A stretch of DNA of 64,000 nt. Source: Pyxidicoccus trucidator (GTDB taxonomy: Bacteria > Myxococcota > Myxococcia > Myxococcales > Myxococcaceae). Every line of letters starts with the position of its first letter. The first letter of the stretch is position 1. The stretch covers positions 186,001 through 250,000 of the forward strand of contig NZ_JAAIXZ010000002.1 of assembly GCF_010894435.1 (NCBI RefSeq), given 5' to 3'. Below the pieces are notes generated by a model, which worked only from the letters and a program-made list of their open reading frames with translations, ran no database searches and had not been told where the DNA came from. Below, piece by piece: positions 27,501 through 35,044 of the stretch. The position numbers and the translations under genes are program-made.

Positions 27501-27537
27501 CCAGCGCGAGCAAACGCCCCCTCAGCCCCATCCTCAT
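24532..27537 (-). CDS. Large lipoprotein with ASH-type Ig repeats and a degenerate VWA-like domain
   Basis: Start 27537 has GGGGAG 6 bases upstream and encodes MRMGLRGRLLALAFLTTTGV then AC, a lipoprotein signal. The 1001-aa protein has several 'choice-of-anchor D'/ASH (ASPM-SPD2-Hydin) repeats with the phrase LDFGEVPVG..., for example at the N-terminus (DVLDFGEVPVGEWREKQVRI) and midway (VSLDFGELPVGGKVEKVIRI). The last third (from SQLDVLFVISNTTTM) has the outline of a von Willebrand A domain, but the MIDAS reads ISNTT instead of DxSxS, so metal-dependent adhesion is doubtful. It is probably a surface scaffold. ASH-repeat lipoproteins are common in myxobacteria. Confidence 0.87.
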   Translation of the reverse strand: MRMGLRGRLLALAFLTTTGVACHEGNETRAVQATAVLDVDVLDFGEVPVGEWREKQVRIRNVGYVPFFALDALGLVGHPSYEVELGEGDGRVLPGESHLVHVRFHPLKEGVAEETVQVATDANQGAQSQVRVMGLGTPTPISVFPPLLDYETLEVESERTLEVTVTNPVDLPLTLVVQGDSPDPFTPDTITIPPFASQKVSTRYLPRALGAMGARLEVRSCEDCTPSVVDLKGNSVANAFAFDPAPVPFDQIPVHERTESFTRARNITWRPVTISKLATSDRAFQPLSKPEGSTVQPGETVEVKMEFAARFSGPNVGDLTVHYASDKERQSQVILDARGGRPTLAVTPVSLDFGELPVGGKVEKVIRITNAGSNGDLRFTGVRSDGASAQFSVDVPTRGTQRYAWTGGTWPTLDSAALTISPGNDALELKVYFEPKAEGVWQATLYVRSDDMFNPERAIVLTGRARASGPCVYELLPQPAMDFGNVVPGRGAVLGFYFRNPGRAECAVKDIHISNDGGGAFFMPGGRLTGGVVVYDTAFSAMVAFRPPAEGTFTGELKMTVNNPAYPTVTLPLRGVSRASCLVATPAYVDFGPIRYDCAAAPRKTYVANRCSEPITVSGAEIGNGTSRQFSLLTPMNAPRELGPGEGFELEVGYARNVHGQHFSPLYLRTDTEADPFLVPLIAETNHEGIQVDRYTQGTDSQLDVLFVISNTTTMAQYQSRLKAAIPGWLQTAKQAGVDVRVGVTSTGLVARGPQCGGGANGGEAGRLFPVNGGNPRVVSGNSPNAALDIQENLDVGLCHNLVQGLETMRAALSAPLSEQTDDPRTAQTNDGNAGFTRAAARMAVVVLADEDDNSGFSPDSYIQFLQTLKGTGMSHRSQLYALVPSDNSCSTAGNEADRFVSVARGTGGQVDSICRSDYRPLLDSVIQRAGALQADFPLTADPTGTAEMTVRVQGQVLPATQWTYDEDRNAVIFNTGAVPTPGQAVEVRYRSVCRAPPSTP

Positions 27538-27681
27538 CTTCCGCTCCCCACCCTTCTCCCCACGCCCGACCCAGCCCGCTGATCCACCGCGCCCCTCCCT
27601 AATCAATTCGCGTACCAACGCGCGGACGTGGGGAGGCCCAAGTGAAATCAGCAGGTTGTGGGAGGCAGGTCTCCGGAGGGT

Positions 27682-27703
27682 GGCAAGAAGGAACTCTCTT
27701 GCC
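27682..27703 (-). terminator. Hairpin between the hydrolase and the ASH lipoprotein genes
   Basis: GGCAAGA and TCTTGCC form a 7-bp stem with an 8-nt loop, 42 bp past the hydrolase stop. The surrounding 27538-27744 gap also contains AT-richer sequence around 27596-27612 that may be the promoter of the downstream leftward lipoprotein gene. Confidence 0.45.
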
Positions 27704-27744
27704 CTGGAGGGTGAAAGAGTTTTCCCGACCTTTTTGGAGGGAGT

Positions 27745-28605
27745 TCAGGGTCCGCGGACGAAGTCGATCACCGCGCGGGCCACGGCTTCGGGCTGCTCCA
27801 TGTGGACGTGGTGTCCCCCGGAAAGCATGAGCGGCGGGCCGGCGAGCGTGGGCAGCGCGTCCAGGCGGCGGCGCAGCAGGGCCTCGTCCGGCGCCAGGCC
27901 CTCGGTGGCGCGCAGCAGCCGCACGGGGCAGGTGACGCCGCCTTGCAGGGCCAGCCACTGCGCCTCGTCATAGGACTGGCCGAAGCGGCGGCGGTGGCGT
28001 GGGTCGAAGGTGAAGGCCACGCCTCCCTCGAAGGGCTCGGTGCCGTGGCGGGCCAGGTGGAGCGCGGCGGACTCGGGCAGGGAGGGATTGTTCTCCCGCA
28101 GACGCGCGGCGGCGGCCTCCACGCTGGGGTAGGGCTTGCGATTCGGCGGACGGTGCGAGTCGTCCAGGAAGCCGCGCAGCCGGTCCAACGCCGCGGCGGG
28201 CGCTCCGGCGGTGGGGCCCAGGCTCTCGATGAGGAAGGCGCTCTTGACGTGTGCGGGGCGCGCGGCGGCGTAGGCCAGCGAGACGATGCCGCCCAGCGAG
28301 TGTCCGACGAGGTGCACCGCGTCCAGCCCCAGGCCGGCGCGCACGGCCTCCACGTCCAGCACGTAGTCGCTGAAGTGGTAGGTGCCTCCGCCGCCCACGT
28401 GGCCGCTGTGGCCCATGCCCCGGAAGTCCATCAGCACCAGGCGCCAGTCGTCCGGCAGGTGCGCGGTGAGGGCGTCGAAGCTGTGGGAGTGGTCCAGCCA
28501 GCCGTGGAGGAACAGGACGGCCGGCGCGCCCGACGCATGTCGCTGGCGCACGCGCAGGGGCAGGCCCTGGGCGTCGAGGGTGAGGGATTCAAAGGATGCG
28601 GGCAC
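27745..28605 (-). CDS. Alpha/beta-fold hydrolase
   Basis: A 286-aa single-domain hydrolase. LFLHGWLDHSHSFDAL gives the oxyanion region (HGW), LVLMDFRGMGHSG the typical strand-loop, and VGHSLGG the nucleophile elbow with Ser ~102. The C-terminal GGHHVHMEQPEAVA contains the catalytic His; the acid is likely in the ATEGLAPDE segment. Such proteins hydrolyse esters, epoxides or C-C bonds; the substrate cannot be read from sequence. No signal peptide, so cytoplasmic. It stands alone, ending at a hairpin 42 bp downstream. Confidence 0.9.
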   Translation of the reverse strand: MPASFESLTLDAQGLPLRVRQRHASGAPAVLFLHGWLDHSHSFDALTAHLPDDWRLVLMDFRGMGHSGHVGGGGTYHFSDYVLDVEAVRAGLGLDAVHLVGHSLGGIVSLAYAAARPAHVKSAFLIESLGPTAGAPAAALDRLRGFLDDSHRPPNRKPYPSVEAAAARLRENNPSLPESAALHLARHGTEPFEGGVAFTFDPRHRRRFGQSYDEAQWLALQGGVTCPVRLLRATEGLAPDEALLRRRLDALPTLAGPPLMLSGGHHVHMEQPEAVARAVIDFVRGP

Positions 28606-28694
28606 GGGAGCCTCCTACCCCGTGCCTTATCCGTTACGGGCCCGCGAGAGAACCTCCACCGGCAGGCGTGGCCGGTGGAGACGAGGCGGGGTCT

Positions 28695-28874
28695 TCAGCG
28701 AGACTCGGCGGGCGCGCGTGGCGGTGCACCCGTGTCCGGCCTGGCGAGCACCATCGCGAGCTGCCGCGCCTGGCTCTCCGTCGCGCAGCGGTACTCCTGC
28801 AGCTTCCCGTTGTCCTTCTCGATACGGAGAACCCAGACATCGTTCTCCTGCGTCACCGTGGGCTTTTGAGACAT
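28695..28874 (-). CDS. Small hypothetical protein, 59 aa
   Basis: MSQKPTVTQENDVWVLRIEK opens this short protein; GGAGG lies 9 bases upstream of the ATG at 28874, which supports the start over a longer frame to 29033. The middle WVLRIEKDNGKLQEYRC looks like a beta-hairpin followed by a helix ESQARQLAMVLA, a compact fold like a small regulatory or DUF-type domain. The tail is Pro/Ala-rich. No function recognised. Upstream (28985-29015) two GACAAAATT direct repeats 22 bp apart could be an operator. Confidence 0.6.
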   Translation of the reverse strand: MSQKPTVTQENDVWVLRIEKDNGKLQEYRCATESQARQLAMVLARPDTGAPPRAPAESR

Positions 28875-28984
28875 TTGGCGGTTCCTCCCCACCCGAGGGA
28901 GAAAGCATGTTCCGTGCCGGACAATGCTTTTTCGCCATGTGCCCGGAATTCCAGGACAGCACCCCAACTCCAGACGGGTGGGGT

Positions 28985-29015
28985 GACAAAATTTGTGCAG
29001 CCTTGCGACAAAATT
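28985..29015. promoter_or_regulatory. Pair of GACAAAATT direct repeats, 22 bp apart
   Basis: GACAAAATT occurs at 28985-28993 and 29007-29015, so the copies are about two helical turns apart and in the same orientation, in an AT-rich island of a GC-rich genome. They lie about 110 bp upstream of the small leftward gene starting at 28874. A regulator binding site is plausible but unproven. Confidence 0.4.
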
Positions 29016-29055
29016 GGCACGCGGGGCTCGCACTCCTTGCGTAGTACCCCAGGGA

Positions 29056-29071
29056 GGGTCTGAGTAGACCC
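29056..29071 (-). terminator. Hairpin after the helicase gene
   Basis: GGGTCT and AGACCC form a perfect 6-bp stem with a 4-nt loop, 18 bp beyond the stop of the leftward gene ending at 29089. Confidence 0.45.
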
Positions 29072-29088
29072 TTATCGGGGACGCCTTT

Positions 29089-31008
29089 TCACTCCTCCAT
29101 CGCGTCGGGCCACTCCCAGGCGGAGCGGTAGTCCCCGGTGGCCTGGGTGCCCTCGATGAAGCGCGCGTAGAAGGGGTGGCCGCTCAAGGTGGCGGAGTCG
29201 CCCACCACGAAGAGGTGGCGTCGGGCGCGGGTGAGGGCCACGTTCATGCGGCGCAGGTCGGTGAGGAAGCCGAGCTGCCCCTCGCCGTTGGAGCGGGTGA
29301 GGGAGACGAGGATGGCGTCCTTCTCCCGGCCCTGGAAGGCGTCCACGGTGTCCACCTCCACGTCGGGGTGGAGCGCCTCCACGCGCTCGCGGAGCCGGTG
29401 GGCCTGGGCGCTGTAGGGCGTAATCACAGCCAGCTCTCGTGGTGACAGGCCCAGGGCGAGCAGGGCCTTCACGCGGGCGACGATGAGGCCGGCCTCGCCG
29501 TCGTTGAAGAGGCTGCGGGTGGTGGGCTCCACCTCCTCGTCGAAGCCCTTGCCGGCGGTGTCGAGGTAGAGGACGGGCGGGGCATCCACCTCGGCGGCCG
29601 GGGTGAGGACGTCCGCCAGCGTGCGGTCCGCCACGGAGGGGTGGGCGCGCAATTCGCCCGCGTACATCTCGCGCGAGGGGAAGTCCATGATGCGCGCGTT
29701 CATCCGGTACTGCTCGCGCAGCATGCGCTTGACGCCCTCGCCATGGTCCTTGAGCAGGCGCTCGAAGAGGCTCACCCCGAGGCCGGCCTTCGCGGCCTCC
29801 TGCGAGAGGACGGTGGGGGGAAGCTGCTGCGGGTCTCCCGCGAGGATGACCTTCGGCGCGCGCAGGAAGCCGAGCAGGGCGAGCGGCTCGGTGGCCTGGG
29901 TGGCTTCGTCCAGCAGGGCCAGGTCGAACTCCTCGTTGGCGAGCACGCTGGAGCCCAGGCTGGCGAGCGTGACGCAGACGACGTCGGCGCGGGCCAGCAC
30001 GGCGCGCACGGCCTTCTTCTCCAGGGCGCGGGCCTCGTCCAGCATGCCCTTGGCCTCGGAGGAGGAGGCGCGGGCGTTGGCGAAGCGCTCGCGGCTGCGC
30101 CCCTGCGTGCGCTGGCGGCGCGCGTAGCCGAGCAGGGAGTAGGCCTCCTCGAAGAGGTCTCTCGAGACGACGCGGTCCGGGTGGTCCTCGACGACGATGT
30201 CCAGCGTGTGCTCCTGGAGGCGCGCGGCGACGCGGGCGGGGTGGCCCACGCGGATGGCGCGCAGGCCCTTCTCCAGGCAGAGGTCCAGCAGGTGGTCCAC
30301 GGCGGCGTTGCTGGCGGCGGTGCACAGCAGGCGCTGTCCGCTCGCGACGGCCTGGGCGGCCACTTCGGCGAGCACGGTGGACTTGCCGGTGCCCGGCGGG
30401 CCGTGGACGAGGAAGAAGTCCTCGGCGGCCAGCGCGCGGGCGGTGGCGTCCTGCTGCTCGGGGTTGAGGGGGCGGGTGGGCTCGAACTCGCGGGGCTTGT
30501 CGAAGCGCGGGGGCTCGTTGCCCAGCACCACCTCGCGCTTGCGGCGCTCGACGCCCTTGTCCATCGCCTTGATGCGCTGGAGGCCGGCGCGGAGCCTGTC
30601 GTAGGTGACGTCGTTGGGGACGACGTCCAGGCGCAGGAGTCCCTCATGGACGTAGGGCGGGGGCGAGCGGTCGAACGCGAGCTGGATGCGGGTGGAGGTG
30701 GCGCGGGAGATGAGGGCGCGGGCGGGCTCCTTCACCTCGGAGCGGCGGGGGAGGACGGCGACGAGGTCCCCGTTGTGCAGGCGCGTGGGCAGGGGCCGGC
30801 GGTCGGCGCGGGCCAGGGTGAGCAGGAAGCGGCCCCCGAGGCCCACCTCCTCCTCGATGGACTCGAGGTCCAGGACGGAGAGGCCATGCTCCTCGCGCTC
30901 CTGCAGCGAGAGGCTCTCGGCGAGGGCGGCCAGGCGGGCTTTCTCGGCCTCGCGCTCCCGGGCGAGGAGCGAGCCGAGCTGGTCGAAGAAGGAGACGTCA
31001 CGGGCCAT
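29089..31008 (-). CDS. SF1B helicase, IGHMBP2/SMUBP-2/Upf1-like
   Basis: The start at 31008 (MARDVSFFDQLGSLL) is preferred over an upstream in-frame codon that adds Arg-rich, unrelated residues. Helicase motifs in order: Walker A GPPGTGKST, motif II DEATQATEP, motif III GDPQQLPPTV, motif IV LREQYRMNARIMDFPS, motif V VDTVDAFQGREKD and motif VI LTRARRHLFVVGD. The N-terminal ~180 residues carry a beta-barrel-like accessory region typical of Upf1-like enzymes. The 639-aa protein should unwind DNA or RNA 5' to 3'. Its cellular job in bacteria is unknown. There is no obvious operon partner. Confidence 0.93.
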   Translation of the reverse strand: MARDVSFFDQLGSLLAREREAEKARLAALAESLSLQEREEHGLSVLDLESIEEEVGLGGRFLLTLARADRRPLPTRLHNGDLVAVLPRRSEVKEPARALISRATSTRIQLAFDRSPPPYVHEGLLRLDVVPNDVTYDRLRAGLQRIKAMDKGVERRKREVVLGNEPPRFDKPREFEPTRPLNPEQQDATARALAAEDFFLVHGPPGTGKSTVLAEVAAQAVASGQRLLCTAASNAAVDHLLDLCLEKGLRAIRVGHPARVAARLQEHTLDIVVEDHPDRVVSRDLFEEAYSLLGYARRQRTQGRSRERFANARASSSEAKGMLDEARALEKKAVRAVLARADVVCVTLASLGSSVLANEEFDLALLDEATQATEPLALLGFLRAPKVILAGDPQQLPPTVLSQEAAKAGLGVSLFERLLKDHGEGVKRMLREQYRMNARIMDFPSREMYAGELRAHPSVADRTLADVLTPAAEVDAPPVLYLDTAGKGFDEEVEPTTRSLFNDGEAGLIVARVKALLALGLSPRELAVITPYSAQAHRLRERVEALHPDVEVDTVDAFQGREKDAILVSLTRSNGEGQLGFLTDLRRMNVALTRARRHLFVVGDSATLSGHPFYARFIEGTQATGDYRSAWEWPDAMEE

Positions 31009-31110
31009 GGGCACGTCATGCCACCGGGGCCGGAAGACGGCCAGCGTCTCCCGCGCGCCGTGTCGCCGAGCGTGCGGCGGAGCGTCCCGAAGGCCCCTGC
31101 GCATGGCCGC

Positions 31111-31137
31111 GCCGGTGCTCCCAGGAGGAGCACCGGC
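31111..31137 (-). terminator. 11-bp-stem hairpin downstream of the subtilase gene
   Basis: GCCGGTGCTCC and GGAGCACCGGC form a perfect 11-bp stem with a 5-nt loop, 24 bp from the stop of the leftward protease gene at 31161. It lacks a U-tract. Confidence 0.6.
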
Positions 31138-31160
31138 CCGTGCCGTATACGGCTCGACGG

Positions 31161-33485
31161 TTAGAGGAACCTACCGCCGCTCACCACCAGGCCGTAGTCG
31201 GCGTCGATGGCGGGCGTCTCCAGGCGCGCGTCCTGGACGAGCTCATCGGCGAGCACCTCCACCTTCCACGTGCCGGCCGCCGGGTTCGCGAGGAAGACGT
31301 TCTCCACCGTGTCCAGCTTGTTGGAGACGCCACCCGACGTGGACGTGTTGCCCGCCGTCAGGCCGTTGTTGCCCCAGTAGATGACGCCCGTGGGCGACGT
31401 CACGCGCAGCGACAAGTCATTGATGCGCGCGCGGGCCGCGCCCACCGTGCCGGCGGGGTCGTTGTAGACCATGGTGACGTTCAGCTCCGTCTGCCCGGTG
31501 GCCACGCTGACGTTGTAGAGCTTCTTCGCCAGCGGGAGGAGGACGTCCGTCTCGTCGACGATGCTCGTCACCGCGGCGCGGTCATAGAGGCGCTTCACGT
31601 CCGCCGTGCCCCAGCCCTGCTTGTTGCGGTCCAGGTCGCCGTTGGCGCCGCCTGCCGGCCAGTTGTAGCGGTACGCCATGTTGATCATCAGCGCCTTCGC
31701 CGTGGCCATCTGCGGGCGGCTGGTGAAGACGTCCGCCTTGCCGCCGAAGCCGGTCCACACGCCGTTGTGCCACATCTGGAACAGCAGCCCGAAGTGGCCC
31801 GCCGTCTGGGGCGTGGCCGCGCTGGTGCCGCTGAAGTTGTAGTACGACGTGTTGCTCGTGTTGTTCGCCGAGCGGACCGCGTCATAGAAGTACGCGAGGT
31901 CCGGCTTGATGCGGCCGTCCGCCGCCGGGCCGATGCTGGCGCCGCCGCCCCACTTGTCATCCGTGCGGCTGGTGTTGTCGTAGTGGTACAGCCCGCCCAC
32001 GGAGACGATGTTCTTCGCCCACGCCTGCGGGCGCGAGTTCCGGGTGCCGTTGTTGCTCTGCGACTGCGTGCTGAGGATGGGGTGCTTCAGCAGGTAGTCG
32101 TCCACCTCGGCGGAGATGGTGGTGTACGTGGTGCCCAGCGTGCTGCCCACGCTCGACGTCTGGAACACGGCGCGGTAGGGGCCGGCCGGGTCGATGAGCT
32201 CCTTGTTGATGTCGTAGCGGGACTTGGTGCCGCCGAACTGCGTGGACTGGCTGTAGAGGAAGAAGATGCCCTGCCCGGAGGGCAGCAGGCCCCTTGCATT
32301 GGCGTCCACGCCCCGTGCGAAGTTGATGCTGTAGCACGAGGTGCCGTGGGCGCTGCCCGCGCTGGACGTGCTGTGGATGATGGGCGCGTTGGCCCACTCC
32401 TGGTGCGTGGTGCGCAGCTCGGTGTCGAAGATTTCGCCGCGCACGCCCTGGCCCGTCCAGCCGCGCAGCGTCTCGAGCGCGGCGGCGCCGCCGACGGCGC
32501 GCACGTTGTTCATGTCCACCTCGCCGGGGCCACCCCAGCGGTCGACGAACTGCACCGCGTTGGAGCGCACCAGCCGCTCCAACTGGGGCTGGGTGAGCGT
32601 GGCCTCCACGCGCCAGCCACCCGGCTCCACCAGGTCCACCGTGCCGCCCAGCTTGCGCACCAACTCTGCCACCTCGCCCTGCCGCGCGGCTCCGTGCTCG
32701 CCGACCATGATGGAGTAGCGCTGCGGCACCAGGCGCGCGGTGCGGCCCAGCATCGCCTCACGCAGCGGCGCCTCCACGCGATACTCCGGGTGGTAGGGGC
32801 CTACCCAGCGCACGTAGGGCAGCTCCGCCACGCGCTTCTGGACGCTCGGGTCCATCTCCACCAGGAACGCGTGGTCCGACAGGAAGCGCAGCACCTTGCC
32901 GCCAGCGGCCTCGATGGCCGAGCGGAACTCCGGCAGCGGCGTCCCCTGGAACTGCACCAGCTGCAGCGTGTTGTCCGGGTCCGCGGAGAGCAGGCCCGTC
33001 ACCAGCGGCCTGGCGCCACGGACGGGGTCGAACTGGGACTGCTCCAGGCGGATGACGTAGCTGGTGGCCTGCACGCGGCCCAGCAGCTCCGCGCCGCCCC
33101 GGCTGTAGGCGAAGAAGTCCTGGCGCACGCCGTCCGCGCCCTCCTCCTCCCACGTGTGGAGCTGCACCGCCGTGTCGGGCACGTCGAGCGTGCGCAGCGC
33201 ACGCACGGCCGCGTCCGTGCGGTGGAACACGAGCCCGGCCCCGGTGGCCAGCGCGAAGCGGCCTCCGCGCTCTCCCTCGAAGCCCGGGATGAGACGGGCC
33301 TTCGCCGCCTCGTCACCCTCGACGAGGCGGGCCGGCGCGAGCGCCGCCGGAGCGCGCGTCACGCCCGGACGCGCATCCGGTTGCTGCGCCGCGAGCACCG
33401 GCAGCGGGACGACCAGGCCCCAGCCCAGGGCCAGGACGGAGAGCGGGCGCCAGCGGTCTGCATACGACGAGAAGGGAAGTTTCAT
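31161..33485 (-). CDS. Secreted S8 (subtilisin-like) serine protease
   Basis: MKLPFSSYADRWRPLSVLALG and a hydrophobic run to VLAAQQ form a Sec signal peptide. A ~220-residue region before the catalytic domain resembles a long propeptide/inhibitor-type segment (FLSDHAFLVEMDPSVQKRV; PYVRWVGPYHPEYRVE). The subtilase triad is recognisable: Asp in GEIFDTELRTTHQ, His in SAHGTSCYS, Ser in FSGTSAATPQTAGH. Between Asp and His the spacing is short, as in some myxobacterial S8 enzymes. The C-terminal ~120 residues form a beta-sandwich (ELNVTMVYNDPAGTVG; GTWKVEVLADELV), like a P-domain. It probably helps degrade prey protein. Confidence 0.92.
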   Translation of the reverse strand: MKLPFSSYADRWRPLSVLALGWGLVVPLPVLAAQQPDARPGVTRAPAALAPARLVEGDEAAKARLIPGFEGERGGRFALATGAGLVFHRTDAAVRALRTLDVPDTAVQLHTWEEEGADGVRQDFFAYSRGGAELLGRVQATSYVIRLEQSQFDPVRGARPLVTGLLSADPDNTLQLVQFQGTPLPEFRSAIEAAGGKVLRFLSDHAFLVEMDPSVQKRVAELPYVRWVGPYHPEYRVEAPLREAMLGRTARLVPQRYSIMVGEHGAARQGEVAELVRKLGGTVDLVEPGGWRVEATLTQPQLERLVRSNAVQFVDRWGGPGEVDMNNVRAVGGAAALETLRGWTGQGVRGEIFDTELRTTHQEWANAPIIHSTSSAGSAHGTSCYSINFARGVDANARGLLPSGQGIFFLYSQSTQFGGTKSRYDINKELIDPAGPYRAVFQTSSVGSTLGTTYTTISAEVDDYLLKHPILSTQSQSNNGTRNSRPQAWAKNIVSVGGLYHYDNTSRTDDKWGGGASIGPAADGRIKPDLAYFYDAVRSANNTSNTSYYNFSGTSAATPQTAGHFGLLFQMWHNGVWTGFGGKADVFTSRPQMATAKALMINMAYRYNWPAGGANGDLDRNKQGWGTADVKRLYDRAAVTSIVDETDVLLPLAKKLYNVSVATGQTELNVTMVYNDPAGTVGAARARINDLSLRVTSPTGVIYWGNNGLTAGNTSTSGGVSNKLDTVENVFLANPAAGTWKVEVLADELVQDARLETPAIDADYGLVVSGGRFL

Positions 33486-33792
33486 CTCGGTATCTCCTGT
33501 GCAGCAGGCGGGTTCACGACAGCTCTACAAACAAGGAAAACGAGATGAACTTGATAAACCAGCTAGTCGCGGAGAGTCAATTCGCCTGGGACGTAGGGTG
33601 TGGCCCCGCGCGGCGAGACTGTCGTCGAGTGGCCTTCGCCGTTTCGGGGAGGTGACGCGCCAGGTTGCCCGCCTCCTCTTCGTGGCGTCTGGAGTCCGGG
33701 GCCCACGCCCAGGTGACATCCTCCATGGCCGGTGTCACTGAAGGGGAGTGCGTCAGACGCCGGAACGGCCTGGCGTCCGGAGAAGCTCCGCC
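33486..33792. other. 307-bp divergent intergenic region
   Basis: It separates the subtilase (leftward) from the P-loop kinase (rightward). The segment next to the subtilase is AT-richer (around 33524-33565) and likely holds its promoter. Near the kinase start, GACGCC and GGCGTC (33759-33780) can pair around a ~10-nt loop. No gene or recognisable motif is seen otherwise. Confidence 0.5.
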
Positions 33793-34266
33793 ATGGAACT
33801 GGTCCTGTTCATCGGCCTGCAGGGCTCCGGGAAGAGCAGCTTCTATCGGCTGCGCTTCGCGGAGACGCACGCGCTGGTGAGCAAGGACCTGTGGCCCCAC
33901 GCGCGCCGGAAGGACGTGCGCCAGCGGCGGTACATCTCCGAGGCGCTCGCTGCGGGACGCTCGGTGGTGGTGGACAACACCAACCCGTCGCCCGAGGTGC
34001 GCGCACCGCTCGTCGCCCTGGGCCACGAGCACGGCGCGCGTGTCGTCGGCTTCTACTTCGCGTCGGACCTGAAGCAGTGCCTGGAGCGCAACGCTCAGCG
34101 GCAGGGGCGGGCCCGGGTTCCGGAGGTGGCGCTGTTCGCCACCGTGAAGCAGCTCCGGCGGCCGGGTCGCGCCGAGGGCTTCGATTCGCTGTACCACGTG
34201 ACGTTGAACGCGGAAGGCGGCTTCCGCGTCGAGGAATGGAAGGAGGAGTCCGATGGAACCGGATGA
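33793..34266 (+). CDS. P-loop kinase, polynucleotide-kinase-like
   Basis: Start 33793 is preferred (GGAG 10 bases upstream); an upstream in-frame ATG adds poorly structured residues. The 157-aa protein opens directly with a P-loop: MELVLFIGLQGSGKSSFYRL, Walker A GLQGSGKSS at ~8-16, then DLWPHARRK (lid/substrate loop) and VVVDNTNPS at ~58-66, the Asp-containing motif of T4 Pnkp-like 5' kinases. The late RRPGRAEGFDSLYHV fits the C-terminal specificity region of the same group. It likely phosphorylates a nucleic acid 5' end. Its stop lies inside the next gene: the Thg1-like start at 34253 overlaps it by 14 bp. Confidence 0.85.
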   Translation: MELVLFIGLQGSGKSSFYRLRFAETHALVSKDLWPHARRKDVRQRRYISEALAAGRSVVVDNTNPSPEVRAPLVALGHEHGARVVGFYFASDLKQCLERNAQRQGRARVPEVALFATVKQLRRPGRAEGFDSLYHVTLNAEGGFRVEEWKEESDGTG

Positions 34267-35023
34267 GCTGGCCACCCGCATGAGACAGGGTGAGGTGTTC
34301 CACGGCTTGCGCCTGCTGCCGGGGGCGTGGACGGTGCTGCGCGTGGACGGCCGGGGCTTCTCGCGCTTCACCGAGGCGCGCTTCGAGAAGCCCTTCGACC
34401 CCGCCTTCCACCAGCTCATGGTGCGCACCGCCAGCGCGCTGCTGGAGGACCTCCAGGGCGTGTACGCGTACACGCAGAGCGACGAAATCTCCGTCCTCTT
34501 CCGGCCGGACTGGTCGCTGTTCGACCGCTCCATGGAGAAGGTGGTGTCCCTGGCCGCGGGCCTCGCGAGCGCCACCTTCACGCACGCGGCGGGCGTGCCG
34601 GCCACGTTCGACGGCCGGGCGTGGCTGGGCACCAACGAGCGCGCGGTGCTGGACTACTTCCAGTGGCGCCAGTCGGACGGCAGCCGGTGCGCACTGCATG
34701 GCTGGTGCTATTGGACGCTGCGCAAGGAGGGCCGGAGCGCCTCTCAGGCCACGCGCGAGCTGGACGGCCGCAACGTGGGCTTCAAGAACGAGCTGCTCTT
34801 CCAGCGCGGCGTCAACTTCAACGAGGTGCCGCTCTGGCAGCGCCGGGGCTCCGCCATCTTCTGGGAGCACTACCAGAAGGAGGGCGTGGACCCGCGCAAC
34901 GGCCAGCGCACCCAGGCCTCGCGTCGGCGGCTCAAGGTGGACTCGGAGCTTCCGATGAAGGAGGCGTACGAGGACTTCCTGCGCGGCGTGCTCGCCACGT
35001 CCGAGCCGCCGCCCGCGGCGTAG
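34253..35023 (+). CDS. tRNA-His guanylyltransferase-like protein (Thg1-like 3'-5' polymerase)
   Basis: A 256-aa bacterial Thg1-like protein. The palm catalytic block is RVDGRGFSRFTEARFEKPFD with a metal Asp at ~32, and the second metal site is TQSDEISVLF at ~75-83. Blocks FDGRAWLGTNERAVLDYFQW and RDGR-like ELDGRNVGFKNELLFQRGVN follow in the expected order. Members add nucleotides in the 3'-to-5' direction; bacterial ones are known to repair truncated 5' ends of tRNA using the opposite strand as template. Its coupling to an end-healing kinase strongly suggests RNA repair. Ends at a GC-rich inverted repeat (35029-35044). Confidence 0.92.
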   Translation: MEPDELATRMRQGEVFHGLRLLPGAWTVLRVDGRGFSRFTEARFEKPFDPAFHQLMVRTASALLEDLQGVYAYTQSDEISVLFRPDWSLFDRSMEKVVSLAAGLASATFTHAAGVPATFDGRAWLGTNERAVLDYFQWRQSDGSRCALHGWCYWTLRKEGRSASQATRELDGRNVGFKNELLFQRGVNFNEVPLWQRRGSAIFWEHYQKEGVDPRNGQRTQASRRRLKVDSELPMKEAYEDFLRGVLATSEPPPAA

Positions 35024-35028
35024 TGGGC

Positions 35029-35044
35029 GCCGGCCTCAGCCGGC
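35029..35044. terminator. GCCGGC inverted repeat between convergent genes
   Basis: GCCGGC occurs twice around a CTCA loop just after the Thg1-like stop (35023) and across the stop of the leftward gene (35036). A second CCGGCC/GGCCGG pair follows. Probable bidirectional terminator. Confidence 0.45.

Noticed and set aside
29011-29032. Possible sigma-54 promoter (TGGCACG...TCGC) near 29014
   Set aside because: The GG-GC spacing is 12 nt instead of 10 and no rightward gene starts downstream.
31140-33548. Long rightward open frame opposite the subtilase
   Set aside because: No start signal and no domain; the opposite strand carries a clear subtilase with signal peptide and triad.
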